From assembly GCA_026874595.1 (NCBI GenBank), contig JAPPUL010000095.1, forward strand, positions 1,424,001 to 1,488,000: a stretch of DNA of 64,000 nucleotides. The letters run 5' to 3'. The notes beneath the pieces were generated by a model. The model ran no database searches, was not told the origin of the DNA, and worked only from the letters and a program-made list of their open reading frames with translations. A program made the translations under genes and the position numbers. Each line of letters starts with the position of its first letter. The first letter of the stretch is position 1. Below are positions 7,255-16,219 of this stretch, piece after piece. The DNA is from Sipunculus nudus. Its lineage: Eukaryota; Annelida; Sipuncula; Golfingiida; Sipunculidae.

Positions 7255-9720
7255 AGCAAGCTTTGGCCACTGCCTCGCTACCAAATTCTTCCACACAGAG
7301 CTTGACCAGCCTACATTAGTAAACGTATTTGCTGTAATTGCCGCTGTTGCTATCTTTCTTACCCCAGAAGCACTTCCCCAATTTCTTCCAACTGGATTAA
7401 GACCCCTGTCCAAACAGAAACTGTTTTCTATTGTGCCGCTGCCCCTGTTCAATCCAACCAGACCGCCGACAGCCTCCTCTCCCTTAACAGCTCCGGTTGC
7501 ATAGCTGTTTTCTATTGTGCCTCTATAGTTGTTATATCCAACCAGACCGCCGACACTGTACTCTCCCTTAACAGCTCCGGTTGCATAGCTGTTTGTTATA
7601 GTGCCGCCCTCGTTCCATCCAACCAGACCGCCGACACTGTACTCTCCCTTAACAGCTCCGGTTGCATAGCTGTTTGTTATAGTGCCGCCCTCGTTCCATC
7701 CAACTAGACCGCCGACATACCTCCCTGTGCCTGTAACAGCTCCGGTTGCATAGCTGTTTGTTATAGTGCCGCTGCGCCAGTTCCCTCCAACCAGACCGCC
7801 GACATTGTATCTTCCCGTAACAGCTCCTTCTGCATGGCTTCCTTCTATTTTGCCCCCGTTCCCTCCAACCAGACCGCCGACATCGCTTCTTCTTCCCTTA
7901 ACAGCTCCGGTTGCATAGCTGTTTGTTATAGTGCCGCCCTCGTTCCATCCAACCAGACCGCCGACAATGTATCTTCCCGTAACATCTCCTTCTGCATGGC
8001 TTCCTTCTATTGTCCCACCCCTGTTCCATCCAACCAGACCGCCGACACCGTCCTCTCCCTCAACATCTCCTTCTGCATGGCTTCCTTCTATTGTCCCACC
8101 ATCGTTCCATCCAACCAGACCGCCGACACCGTCCTCTCCCTCAACCACAAGCTCGGATGAGCTCCCTTTTACATGGCCTGTCTTTTCATTCTTTCCAATT
8201 AGTCCCCCTGTCGTATCCCACACATTCTTTTTTGCTCGGTTTACTTTGCCACTGCCGAATACCTTTACCCCTTCTACCTTCCCTTTGTTAAAAGCTGCAA
8301 GTAATCCTGCTGCGTCTATATCTGGGGATCTTGCATCTGGGTCCGCTTCAAAAGTAACATCTTCTTTAAGCTCTATATTAAGATCCTTAACCCCTCCACC
8401 TTCGCCTATCTCCTTTATTAACCCTCTGGCATCAGCTCCTTTAAACGACTTTATTATTAGCTTCTTGTCTTTCCCATCCAGCTTCCCTCTATACTCCAAA
8501 ACCATCTCCCAGTTCTCTAATGTAAGGTCGTTTGTCAATGCAAAACTCTCATGAGCCACAAGCTTTTCCCTAAACTCCTTTTGAGTCATCTCTTTAGGCT
8601 TTATAGGTCCATCTCCTACTCCAGGACTTCCTACCCCACTTTGCCATACAAATTCTGGCCACTTCTTTGGTCCAAATATCCACACAGCGTCTGACCAGCC
8701 TTTAGAACTAAATGTAGTTGCCCTAATCTCTTCTGTCTTTAATGCCCTTAGCACAGATGAGCTTCCTATCCCAATATCCTTTGTTGGCGACGATATTTCC
8801 ATTACAAAATTGTTTTTTAGTTTATTGCTATAATCCACTCCCGTCTCTGAGCTAACACCTTCTATCTCTCCCGCAAACCGCCCAACAGCTACATCAACTC
8901 CAGCTCCTTCTACATTTTCTGCTCGGGAATAGCAATTCTCTATAACTCCTCTTATGTATCCAACAAACCCGCCTACCCGCTGATAAGCTCCTTTCCCTCT
9001 AACCGATCCCGTTGAATAGCTGTTTTTTATATCCCCTTTATTAACTCCCACAAAGCCTCCTATCCACGTCATTCCTACAACATCTCCCGTTGAATAGCTT
9101 TCTTCTATACCTCCCTCGTTCTCTCCAACAAGCCCTCCAGCCGGTACCTCGCCCTCAAGCCCAACAGATGATGAAGATTGCTTTATCCTGCCAGCTGCCT
9201 CGTTCTTTCCAACAAGGCCACCTATTGCACCCTGTTCTCTTGAATGAATTATCTTCCCGCTGCCGATTATTTTAACCCTTTCTATAAGCCCTGAGTTGTA
9301 AGCCGCTAAAACCCCTCCGTTCTTGTTACTAAGCTGAAGCTCTGTGTCAAGCTCTAAAGTCAGATCTTTTATCTTTCCACCTGCTCCTAATTTATTTAGT
9401 AGCCCAACCGAGCCGCTCTTAAATGACTTTATTGTTATCTTCTTGTTGTTGCCGTCTAGTGTACCACTATAGCTTTCTACACTCTCCCACTCCTCTAATG
9501 TAAAGAGGGTTGGTAGATCAGAGATCTCTAAGGTAAGATCGTTAGTTAAAACAAAACTCTCGTTTGCTTTAAGCTTTGCCTTGAACTGATCTTGACTCAT
9601 TGCCTGCCCTTCTCTCGCTTGCCTATCCTGCGGCCCCGTCAGTCCTAAGTACTCGATGTTGTCCGTTGTACAACTAACCAGCACCATAATCGATAAGATT
9701 AGTAAATACATGTTTCTCAT
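7243..9720 (-). CDS. GLUG-motif lipoprotein 3, fusion of two units
   Basis: An 825-residue lipoprotein. ATG 9720 is chosen because AGGAGG lies 7 nt upstream; a TTG two codons earlier is less likely. The signal ends in MVLVSC. Residues about 20-360 form one complete unit that already ends in the family's C-terminal signature (WPEFVWQSG). A short GSPGVGDGP linker then leads into a second unit of about 450 residues, which begins again with the same MTQKEF/ESFALTNDLTLE motif as the first (MSQDQF/ESFVLTNDLTLE). The second unit carries about ten GLUG repeats (GGLVGWNEGG, ITNSYATGAVKG) and ends WPKLAWQP. Two genes appear to have fused in frame. Confidence 0.8.
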   Translation of the reverse strand: MRNMYLLILSIMVLVSCTTDNIEYLGLTGPQDRQAREGQAMSQDQFKAKLKANESFVLTNDLTLEISDLPTLFTLEEWESVESYSGTLDGNNKKITIKSFKSGSVGLLNKLGAGGKIKDLTLELDTELQLSNKNGGVLAAYNSGLIERVKIIGSGKIIHSREQGAIGGLVGKNEAAGRIKQSSSSVGLEGEVPAGGLVGENEGGIEESYSTGDVVGMTWIGGFVGVNKGDIKNSYSTGSVRGKGAYQRVGGFVGYIRGVIENCYSRAENVEGAGVDVAVGRFAGEIEGVSSETGVDYSNKLKNNFVMEISSPTKDIGIGSSSVLRALKTEEIRATTFSSKGWSDAVWIFGPKKWPEFVWQSGVGSPGVGDGPIKPKEMTQKEFREKLVAHESFALTNDLTLENWEMVLEYRGKLDGKDKKLIIKSFKGADARGLIKEIGEGGGVKDLNIELKEDVTFEADPDARSPDIDAAGLLAAFNKGKVEGVKVFGSGKVNRAKKNVWDTTGGLIGKNEKTGHVKGSSSELVVEGEDGVGGLVGWNDGGTIEGSHAEGDVEGEDGVGGLVGWNRGGTIEGSHAEGDVTGRYIVGGLVGWNEGGTITNSYATGAVKGRRSDVGGLVGGNGGKIEGSHAEGAVTGRYNVGGLVGGNWRSGTITNSYATGAVTGTGRYVGGLVGWNEGGTITNSYATGAVKGEYSVGGLVGWNEGGTITNSYATGAVKGEYSVGGLVGYNNYRGTIENSYATGAVKGEEAVGGLVGLNRGSGTIENSFCLDRGLNPVGRNWGSASGVRKIATAAITANTFTNVGWSSSVWKNLVARQWPKLAWQP
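7545..7706. repeat. 81-bp repeat pair inside GLUG gene 3
   Basis: Two neighbouring 81-bp (27-codon) blocks, about 7545-7625 and 7626-7706, appear to match base for base. More diverged relatives continue to about 8140. Because 81 is a multiple of three, gain or loss of a block keeps the frame. Confidence 0.75.
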
Positions 9721-9860
9721 ATTCAATCCTCCTAGTTGATATATTACTACATACTAGATACTTATGTATTATAAGGCAAGTGTATTATCTTTGAGGTTTA
9801 GCCAACAAACGCACTGTATTATATACATAATAGGGATTAAGGCTATTTCATAATGCAAAG

Positions 9861-9909
9861 AAAAAAAGGTAGAAAAAAGGTAAAAAAAGGTAAAAAAAGG
9901 TAAAAAAAG
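9861..9909. repeat. GGTA7-type tandem repeat upstream of GLUG gene 3
   Basis: About five imperfect 10-bp units of GGTAAAAAAA. The array ends about 140 bp upstream of the ATG of GLUG gene 3 (minus strand) and follows the 3' end of gene 4. Its position and slippage-prone A runs would suit expression tuning; no promoter was identified. Confidence 0.75.
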
Positions 9910-9950
9910 ATATACTAGATACTTTGGTATGGTTAGTCTATGGCTGTCTA

Positions 9951-11354
9951 TTATTCAGGATTGTTTTTAAGCGTTGGCCACTTGCCTTTTTCAATCGTCC
10001 ATATAGTTGTGCCAAGAGACCATTGGGAATGGAAGCTGTTTTCGGGCTCGCCATTAGCTACTTGCACTTTCTTTAGATTCCTCGGAGCGACTGTGTTAGC
10101 GCCTGAGGCGCTCTCTCCCACTGCCTTCGTAATATTTGAGTTTGTCTCGATGTAAAAGGAGCCTGATATTCCTCCTCCTACTCGCCGCCCTATAAAATGA
10201 CCTGCTTTTATATCGGAGATGGTTCCTATTAGACCACCTTTCTTGTCAACGAACTTGCTACGGGTATAAGCAGCAGATATATCTCCAAATTCTTGGTATC
10301 CTATAAAGCCGCCCAAATTAATAGAGCCTGCTGAATAGCTTTCAATAGTTAGTTTACCAGCTGAATAGCAATTCGATGTGTTGCTGCTTCCTGCTTGGTA
10401 TTGATAGCCTATAAAGCCACCTACGTTTATATTACTGCCTCCAAATGTTATATTTGTCATAGTATAGCTTTTTTGTATTGTACCATCGCCGCTTAGTTTA
10501 CCAATAAAGCCACCCAAATTAGGAGGGTCATTACTGCCTGTTGTGGTTGTTCTGCTTCTAATCAAGCTACCCTTTGAAGAGCATTTCGTTATTGTTCCTA
10601 ATCCTTGAAGACCGATAAAGCCGCCTACGTTTATGCCATCCCCATCAGGATAGCTTATATCTGTATTAGCATGGCTGTTTGTTATAGACTTACCAGAGTT
10701 ATTATTATAGCCGACCAAACCGCCGACATTGCCTTTTCCAGCCGCTGTAATCCCTCCAGACACGCTTGCAAGGCTTATTTCTCCTTCATTAGTTCCAACA
10801 AGCCCTCCAACCTCGCCACTGCCACTAACTGTTACGTTATTAAGCGTTACGTTTGTTATTTCTCCTTCATTCTTCCCAACAAGGCCTCCAACCTCGCCGC
10901 TGCCACTAACTGTTACGTTATTAAGCGTTACGCCTTGTATAGTTCCGTAGTTTATTCGGGCAAGCGCTCCTACGTTACCGCCCGTCGGATCAGGATTTAT
11001 GTTTTTTATATTTATATTTACGTTCTTAAAAGTTGCATTATTTCCTATTTGCTGTATAAATGAGTTTCCATCGATTGTGTTTATCGTTATTCTTTTATTG
11101 TTGCCATCAAATATACCTGTAAAAGGCTGTTGTTTTTCGTCCCAAGTGTCTATATTTATGTTTTGTATTAAACAGTACTTACGATCTTCTTTCATATCTA
11201 TCAAGCCTTGCTCATCTTTTATTGGGCTTAAGGATTGCTCTTTACATGTGTTTGTAAGGATATCACCAGGGAAATGAATAGTATTTAGCTCACCACAAGA
11301 AGCAGTATAAATACCAGTTATAATTAAAATCAGTATTAAAAATACTCTTTGCAT
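9951..11354 (-). CDS. GLUG-motif lipoprotein 4
   Basis: A 467-residue protein. The signal ends in a lipobox (YTASC), followed by GELNTIHFP, which is shared exactly with gene 5. The N-terminal region has a KYCLIQNINIDTW/FDGNNKRITIN motif, as in its paralogues. Residues about 150-430 hold GLUG repeats of the VGGFIGYQ and VGGLVGKNEG type. The end is the WPTLKNNPE variant of the shared tail. Stretches of DNA (for example about 10610-10690) are nearly identical to gene 5 (about 12535-12615), suggesting gene conversion. Function inferred as a surface lipoprotein. Confidence 0.8.
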   Translation of the reverse strand: MQRVFLILILIITGIYTASCGELNTIHFPGDILTNTCKEQSLSPIKDEQGLIDMKEDRKYCLIQNINIDTWDEKQQPFTGIFDGNNKRITINTIDGNSFIQQIGNNATFKNVNINIKNINPDPTGGNVGALARINYGTIQGVTLNNVTVSGSGEVGGLVGKNEGEITNVTLNNVTVSGSGEVGGLVGTNEGEISLASVSGGITAAGKGNVGGLVGYNNNSGKSITNSHANTDISYPDGDGINVGGFIGLQGLGTITKCSSKGSLIRSRTTTTGSNDPPNLGGFIGKLSGDGTIQKSYTMTNITFGGSNINVGGFIGYQYQAGSSNTSNCYSAGKLTIESYSAGSINLGGFIGYQEFGDISAAYTRSKFVDKKGGLIGTISDIKAGHFIGRRVGGGISGSFYIETNSNITKAVGESASGANTVAPRNLKKVQVANGEPENSFHSQWSLGTTIWTIEKGKWPTLKNNPE

Positions 11355-11916
11355 ATCAACTCTCTGTATTTAGAAAACAAGACAATAATTGCATTATAAT
11401 ATATATACTATCACAGTGCGTGTAATGTCTCAAGTATTTTTTATCTACAAACATGTAAATACAATTCAAATTGGAATTTAAGTATATGTTGCTTTTGTAA
11501 AAAAAATAAGCGACTATAGATAAGGCGTTAGTACATAAATACATCTTTTATTGTCGAGAAGATTATATTTAAATTAAACACTTTAAGAGCGAATATATGT
11601 TTATATATTTTAATTTGAGTATAATATTGAGTGAACGTGTTGATGTAGGAATAGTGTTATCAAAAAGAGCTTCCCGGTTGACTTAAACCGGTCCTATCAT
11701 TCTGTCATACAGCAATTAGACCTATCCTAGTGGGTACGGTATTCCTATACGAACAAGCCATAAGTATAAAAGCAGTAAATATTATTATTATTAGAATGTA
11801 TAAAAAGTGATAAAGAGTTAAGAAAATGCCTACTATATTATTTTCAGGCTATGGTTTTTATATATAACTACGGCTTTATGTAACTGCGGCTTTATGCCCT
11901 ACGGCTTTATGCCAGT
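11355..11916. other. Spacer between GLUG genes 4 and 5 with duplicated promoter region
   Basis: The part next to gene 4 (11355-11560) resembles the region upstream of gene 5 (13501-13700). Both contain TTTTTATCTAC, an ATGTAA tract and ACATAAATACATCTTTTATT, so the leader was duplicated with the gene. A CCGGTT-GACTTA-AACCGG hairpin lies at 11674-11691. The last 40 bp carry a shortened form of the 3' cassette (CTGCGGCTTTAT units). No gene seen. Confidence 0.6.
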
Positions 11917-13500
11917 CTACGGCTGCCATTTAAACGTTGGCCACTCTCCCTCTGTAATATTCCATATAGTTGTGTCAAGAGCCCAACTTGTACCTGAGTC
12001 AGGATTGCCATTTGGTTGTACTCCCACTAGAAATAGTTTTCCGCTCCAATTTGCTGTATTTGGGACACCAACTGTAACTGTAACTTTTAAGTCTGTATTG
12101 ATATAATAGGATTTATCTATTGTTCCGTACGCCATCCCTGCAAAATGACCTGCTGTTTCCAGATCTCCTGGGGTAATCGTGCTACGAGTATAGACATAAT
12201 ATATGTTTCCATAAGAGGTTTTTTGTCCTATAAAGCCGCCCACATAAGTATTGCCGCCAGAACCAGCAGCTGCGGTAGCGGTACTTTCAAGCTTTCCAGC
12301 TGAATAGGCATTCTTTATTGTTCCGTTTTCTTGAGAGCCAATAAAGCCGCCTACGTTTATGCCATCCCCACCAGGATAGGTTATATCTGTCGTAGAGAAG
12401 CTTTCTTCTATTGTGCCAGAGCCGCTTAGTTTTCCTATAAAGCCGCCCACATAAGTATCGCCGCCAGAACCAGCAGCTGCGGTAGCGGTACTTTCAAGCT
12501 TTCCAGCTGAATAGCATTTCGTTATTGTTCCGTTTTCTTGAGAGCCAATAAAGCCGCCTACGTTTATGCCATCCCCATCAGGATACCTTATATCTGTATT
12601 AGCATGGCTTCCTTCTATTGTGCCTTTATTATTATAACCGACCAAACCGCCGACATTGCCGGTCCCAGTCGCTGTAATAGTTGTTTCAGACACCTTTGCG
12701 TCATTTATGGTTCCTTCAGAGTTAACCCCAACAAGGCCTCCAATATTAATATTATCGCCGCCGCCACTAACTGTTATATTTGTAAGTTTTACATCGTCTA
12801 TTCTTGCGTTGTTGCCATAATTATAGCCAACAAGCCCTCCCAAATAGAGGGCATCCGCAGCTTCATTACCTGCAACCTTTACATTATTTAGTTCTACGTT
12901 TTTTATCGTTCTTTTATTATAGCCAACAAGCCCGCCAGCGTTGAATTTCTTACTACTCTTAATAGTTATATCTTTAATTGTTACATCTTCTATTGTGCCA
13001 TGGTTTTCTGCAACCAAGCCGCCTATACTCGAATGTGTTTTAGGGGGGCCAATTTCTTGCTTATTACCTTCGATTGTTACGTTTTCTATCCTTCCGTAGT
13101 TTATTATAGTAAGCACTGCTATTCTTTGGTCCTTCGGCTCTATTTTGTTTATAATATTTATTGTTACGTTCTTAAAAGTTCCTCCCGTGTCTATTTTTTC
13201 TATAAATGCGTTTCCTTGGATTGTGTTTATCGTTATTCTTTTATTGTCGCCATTAAATTCGCCTTTAAAAGTCCATAGGCCGCTACCTTGTACTGTTTTC
13301 ATTTCCCAGGTTTGTATCTCTAAATCTGTTGTTAAACAGTAATTACCATTTGGTTGCATATTGTTAAGGTCTTGCTCATTCTCTATTTTGACCGCATCAT
13401 CTTTACATGTGTTAGGGAAATGAATAGTATTTAGCTCACCGCAAGATGTTGTGTATATGACAATTATAAGTAAAATCGGTATTAAAAATACTCTTTGCAT
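11917..13500 (-). CDS. GLUG-motif lipoprotein 5
   Basis: A 527-residue protein with a lipobox (IYTTSC) and the same GELNTIHFP that follows in gene 4. N-terminal GNYCLTTDLEIQTW and FNGDNKRITIN match the other members. At least eight GLUG-type repeats follow (GGLVGYNKG, GGFIGSQENG). Two long internal blocks around AGKLESTATAAAGSGG are nearly identical, marking an internal duplication (about 12240-12360 and 12430-12580). It ends with WPTFKWQP. It is the first gene of the array in reading direction and has its own 240-bp upstream spacer. Confidence 0.8.
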   Translation of the reverse strand: MQRVFLIPILLIIVIYTTSCGELNTIHFPNTCKDDAVKIENEQDLNNMQPNGNYCLTTDLEIQTWEMKTVQGSGLWTFKGEFNGDNKRITINTIQGNAFIEKIDTGGTFKNVTINIINKIEPKDQRIAVLTIINYGRIENVTIEGNKQEIGPPKTHSSIGGLVAENHGTIEDVTIKDITIKSSKKFNAGGLVGYNKRTIKNVELNNVKVAGNEAADALYLGGLVGYNYGNNARIDDVKLTNITVSGGGDNINIGGLVGVNSEGTINDAKVSETTITATGTGNVGGLVGYNNKGTIEGSHANTDIRYPDGDGINVGGFIGSQENGTITKCYSAGKLESTATAAAGSGGDTYVGGFIGKLSGSGTIEESFSTTDITYPGGDGINVGGFIGSQENGTIKNAYSAGKLESTATAAAGSGGNTYVGGFIGQKTSYGNIYYVYTRSTITPGDLETAGHFAGMAYGTIDKSYYINTDLKVTVTVGVPNTANWSGKLFLVGVQPNGNPDSGTSWALDTTIWNITEGEWPTFKWQP

Positions 13501-13743
13501 ATTTATATAGACCAGTTATATTTTAAATTAGACAACGTTTGCATTATAATATACGTAATATTACAATGTGAGGAATGGCTGAAGTGTTTTTTTTTTATCT
13601 ACTAAAATGTAAGTGCAATTTAAACTGTATTTTACGTTTATGTTTTTTGGTAAGAAAAGCTACAAACTATTTTAGTACATAAATACATCTTTTATTTTTT
13701 AGCAGATTGAGCAGCTTATAGTTTTACTTCCCTCTTATGTAGT

Positions 13744-14769
13744 TTATGATGGGCCTAAAGACTTTAGGTTATTTAAATATTCCATCAAATCACGGCTTAT
13801 TGAAAGACCATCACGTTTTGCAAGCTCTCTATAAGAAAATCGCTTATCACCCGGTAATCTAGTGTTTTCTTGCTCCAGGATATAACCCAATAGCAGACTT
13901 AGTTTTTGAGTGAATAATCCTCTTGATATATCATCTTGATTAAATACAATTAAACTATGACCCACATTAGGCCGCTCTCCTTCAGTCTCCCAGAAGGAAC
14001 TTGCCTCACATCCGATATTTGACCCGCTAAAACAGGCACTTAGTATCTCTACAAGTAAGCATAATGCATAGCCCTTAGCATCACCAATAGGTAGCAGGGT
14101 CCCTTCTAACGCCTCACGAGCAAGTACAGTAGGTTTTCCTTCTTTATCTAAGGCTATTCCCTCATCTATATATTCTTTATCATTTTTTAGCCCTTGCACT
14201 ATCTTTGCTCGTGCAATTTTACTTAAACTAAGATCGATAACAAGCGGACCTTTAATATCAACAGAATCAACAGGCGCTCCAAAGGCTATAGGGTTTGTTC
14301 CGAATATTCCCTTATGTCCTCCCCAGGGAGCTATTGCTTGGGGGCTGTTTACAAATAATAATGCACAATATCCAGAATCTGCAATCCGCTCTACATGATA
14401 GCTTAACATACCGGAATGACTTGAATGGAAAATCGTTGCAATAGCTATACCATTTTGTTTTGCAAGTGGGAGTAGTTCTTTTATTGCAAGGTCAAAAGCC
14501 GGATAGGCAAAGCCATAGTCTGCATCAATTTGTAAAACACTACCAAGTCCGTTACTTGATTTTAGCTTGGCTTTAGGGTTTATTTTATTGCTTTTTAGTT
14601 GCCCAAGATAAGATTCCACTCTGAAAAGACCATGAGCATACTGTCTATCAACCTCAGCTGCAACAAGAGCCTTTGCAACAGATAAAGATATATATTCTTC
14701 AGTATATTGTGAGAAGATATCTTTGACAAGCAAAATAGCATCATCCGGATATAGTTTAACCAAAGACAT
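13744..14769 (-). CDS. comC: Probable (R)-sulfolactate dehydrogenase (malate/L-lactate dehydrogenase-2 family)
   Basis: A 341-residue protein of the Ldh_2 family, which uses a fold different from Rossmann dehydrogenases. Seen: SVAKALVAAEVDRQYAHGLFR near the N-terminus, IATIFHSSHSG with the family's catalytic-site histidine region, and GIFGTNPIAFGAP. In sulfolactate degraders ComC reduces sulfopyruvate to (R)-sulfolactate, the isomer the lyase accepts. The start codon overlaps the preceding stop by one base (TAATG) and has AGGAGG upstream, so translation is coupled to slcC. Substrate is assigned from context; malate or ureidoglycolate dehydrogenase are alternatives for the family. Confidence 0.75.
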   Translation of the reverse strand: MSLVKLYPDDAILLVKDIFSQYTEEYISLSVAKALVAAEVDRQYAHGLFRVESYLGQLKSNKINPKAKLKSSNGLGSVLQIDADYGFAYPAFDLAIKELLPLAKQNGIAIATIFHSSHSGMLSYHVERIADSGYCALLFVNSPQAIAPWGGHKGIFGTNPIAFGAPVDSVDIKGPLVIDLSLSKIARAKIVQGLKNDKEYIDEGIALDKEGKPTVLAREALEGTLLPIGDAKGYALCLLVEILSACFSGSNIGCEASSFWETEGERPNVGHSLIVFNQDDISRGLFTQKLSLLLGYILEQENTRLPGDKRFSYRELAKRDGLSISRDLMEYLNNLKSLGPS

Positions 14770-15707
14770 TAAATCCTCCTTAAATGCTTTATAACCTCAT
14801 TTGCAATCATAAAGCTAACTCGTTTATTTGACTCTTTTGTAACCCCTCCTATATGCGGTGTTAATAAAAGATTTGGTATATCGGCAAAAAGTGCTCCTCT
14901 CGTTGCATCCAAAGGCTCATGTTCAAAAACATCAACTGCAGCACCCCCTAAATGCCCTCGTTTAAGTGCTGCAATTAAGGCAAGCTCATCAACTATACCA
15001 CCTCGGGATGTGTTTATAAGTATTGCACCAGGCTTTATTTTAGATATAAACTCCTCATCAACTAGATTTCTAGTTTCGTCCGTAAGAGGTATATGTAAAC
15101 TTATTATATGTGCTTTCTTTACTAAATTATCTATTGTAGAAACTCTTTCTATATCGTTAATATCCCTAAAGCATGACTCGTCGCTTAAATATGGATCATA
15201 TACAATTACACCAAGCCCAAGTCCTTTAGCTCGTAGCGCCGTTGCCTTGCCTGTATTACCAAAACCTATAAAACCCATAACCTTATCCGATATCTCCTGT
15301 CCTATAAAAGACTCGCGAGGCCATCTGCCCGCAATAACATCGGAACGACAAGGTAATACATTGCGTAATAAAAGTAACGATGCCATAATAACATATTCGG
15401 CAACCGCAATAGCATTTGCTCCCAATGCCCTATAAATCCTAATATCCCGTTCCTTGCATATACCCATGTCAATATTATCAAGCCCAACTCCTAAACGGCC
15501 TACAACTTTAAGTTTTGGTGCTCTTGCGATTAACTCTTTATTTACATTCGTTTTATTGCGGACAATAAGTGCTTTTATATCCTCTACTAACTTATAAAGC
15601 TCTTTTTTATTATTTGGAAGTTCTTTATCGTAATGTACGGAAAAACTGCGTGATAAAAGCTCTATCGCCTCATTGTCCATAAACTCTGTAATTACTATAT
15701 CCGGCAT
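14769..15707 (-). CDS. slcC: Probable (S)-sulfolactate dehydrogenase (D-2-hydroxyacid dehydrogenase family)
   Basis: A 312-residue NAD-dependent dehydrogenase. Seen: the substrate-domain RNKTNVNKELI, a dinucleotide-binding GFIGFGNTGKATALRAKGLG at residues about 145-165, the INTSRGGIVDE block with catalytic arginine vicinity, and HIGGVTKES near the end with the catalytic histidine. In the SlcC/ComC pair this enzyme oxidises (S)-sulfolactate to sulfopyruvate and ComC reduces it back to the R form. The gene follows the transporter genes by 14 bp in one operon. The family alone also includes phosphoglycerate dehydrogenases; the neighbours decide the call. Confidence 0.8.
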   Translation of the reverse strand: MPDIVITEFMDNEAIELLSRSFSVHYDKELPNNKKELYKLVEDIKALIVRNKTNVNKELIARAPKLKVVGRLGVGLDNIDMGICKERDIRIYRALGANAIAVAEYVIMASLLLLRNVLPCRSDVIAGRWPRESFIGQEISDKVMGFIGFGNTGKATALRAKGLGLGVIVYDPYLSDESCFRDINDIERVSTIDNLVKKAHIISLHIPLTDETRNLVDEEFISKIKPGAILINTSRGGIVDELALIAALKRGHLGGAAVDVFEHEPLDATRGALFADIPNLLLTPHIGGVTKESNKRVSFMIANEVIKHLRRI

Positions 15708-15721
15708 TTATTTTTATAAAA

Positions 15722-16219
15722 CTATTCAAAAACTGTACCGACGGGAAGTGGTACCAAGAGTAAGTGCGAAAACAAAAAATAAAAACCAAGCACTATTACT
15801 ATCCCAACTAAGGGAAACAAAATCCTAAGTTTTAACGTCCACTTGTCATACATCGAAATAATCATTATTGATATAAACGATATTATACCGGATATTAAAA
15901 AACCTATAAAAGGCATTAAAAGGGTACATATAAGCATAGTTATAGAAAGTAATACTCTTCGTATATTTGAGCCTGGGGGTGCATTCTCCTCAAATGAGTC
16001 TCCTTTGCTAGAAGAAGCTATCGCAATTAAAATATACAATATACAAAAGGCTATTAAAGCTAGTGCCACCACTCTTGGGAATATATAAGAATCAGCGTCA
16101 AGCATATTAGTTGTATCCCAAAGCAAAATCGAACCCAAAACTATAAATATTGATGCAACTATTATTCCGTTAACGTCAAGCCTTTTTCTACTCTTTGCCT
16201 TACTCATTACCTCACTCAC
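15722..16219 (-). CDS. TctB-like small membrane subunit of a tripartite tricarboxylate transporter
   Basis: A 165-residue protein with four hydrophobic segments, the usual design of TctB. Segments are near residues 17-35, 42-62, 85-125 and 130-155. It overlaps the tctA frame by 8 bp. It would form the small membrane subunit of a sodium-driven solute importer with TctA. In sulfolactate clusters the corresponding gene is called slcF. Sequence conservation in this family is low, so position between TctA and SlcC carries most of the weight. Confidence 0.8.
   Translation of the reverse strand: MSEVMSKAKSRKRLDVNGIIVASIFIVLGSILLWDTTNMLDADSYIFPRVVALALIAFCILYILIAIASSSKGDSFEENAPPGSNIRRVLLSITMLICTLLMPFIGFLISGIISFISIMIISMYDKWTLKLRILFPLVGIVIVLGFYFLFSHLLLVPLPVGTVFE

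Noticed and set aside
7834-8554. Proline/serine-rich plus-strand frames over the GLUG genes
   Set aside because: They are mirror images of repetitive GLUG coding DNA and lack start signals.
9721-9726. TTG start for GLUG gene 3
   Set aside because: The ATG at 9720 has AGGAGG at the correct distance.
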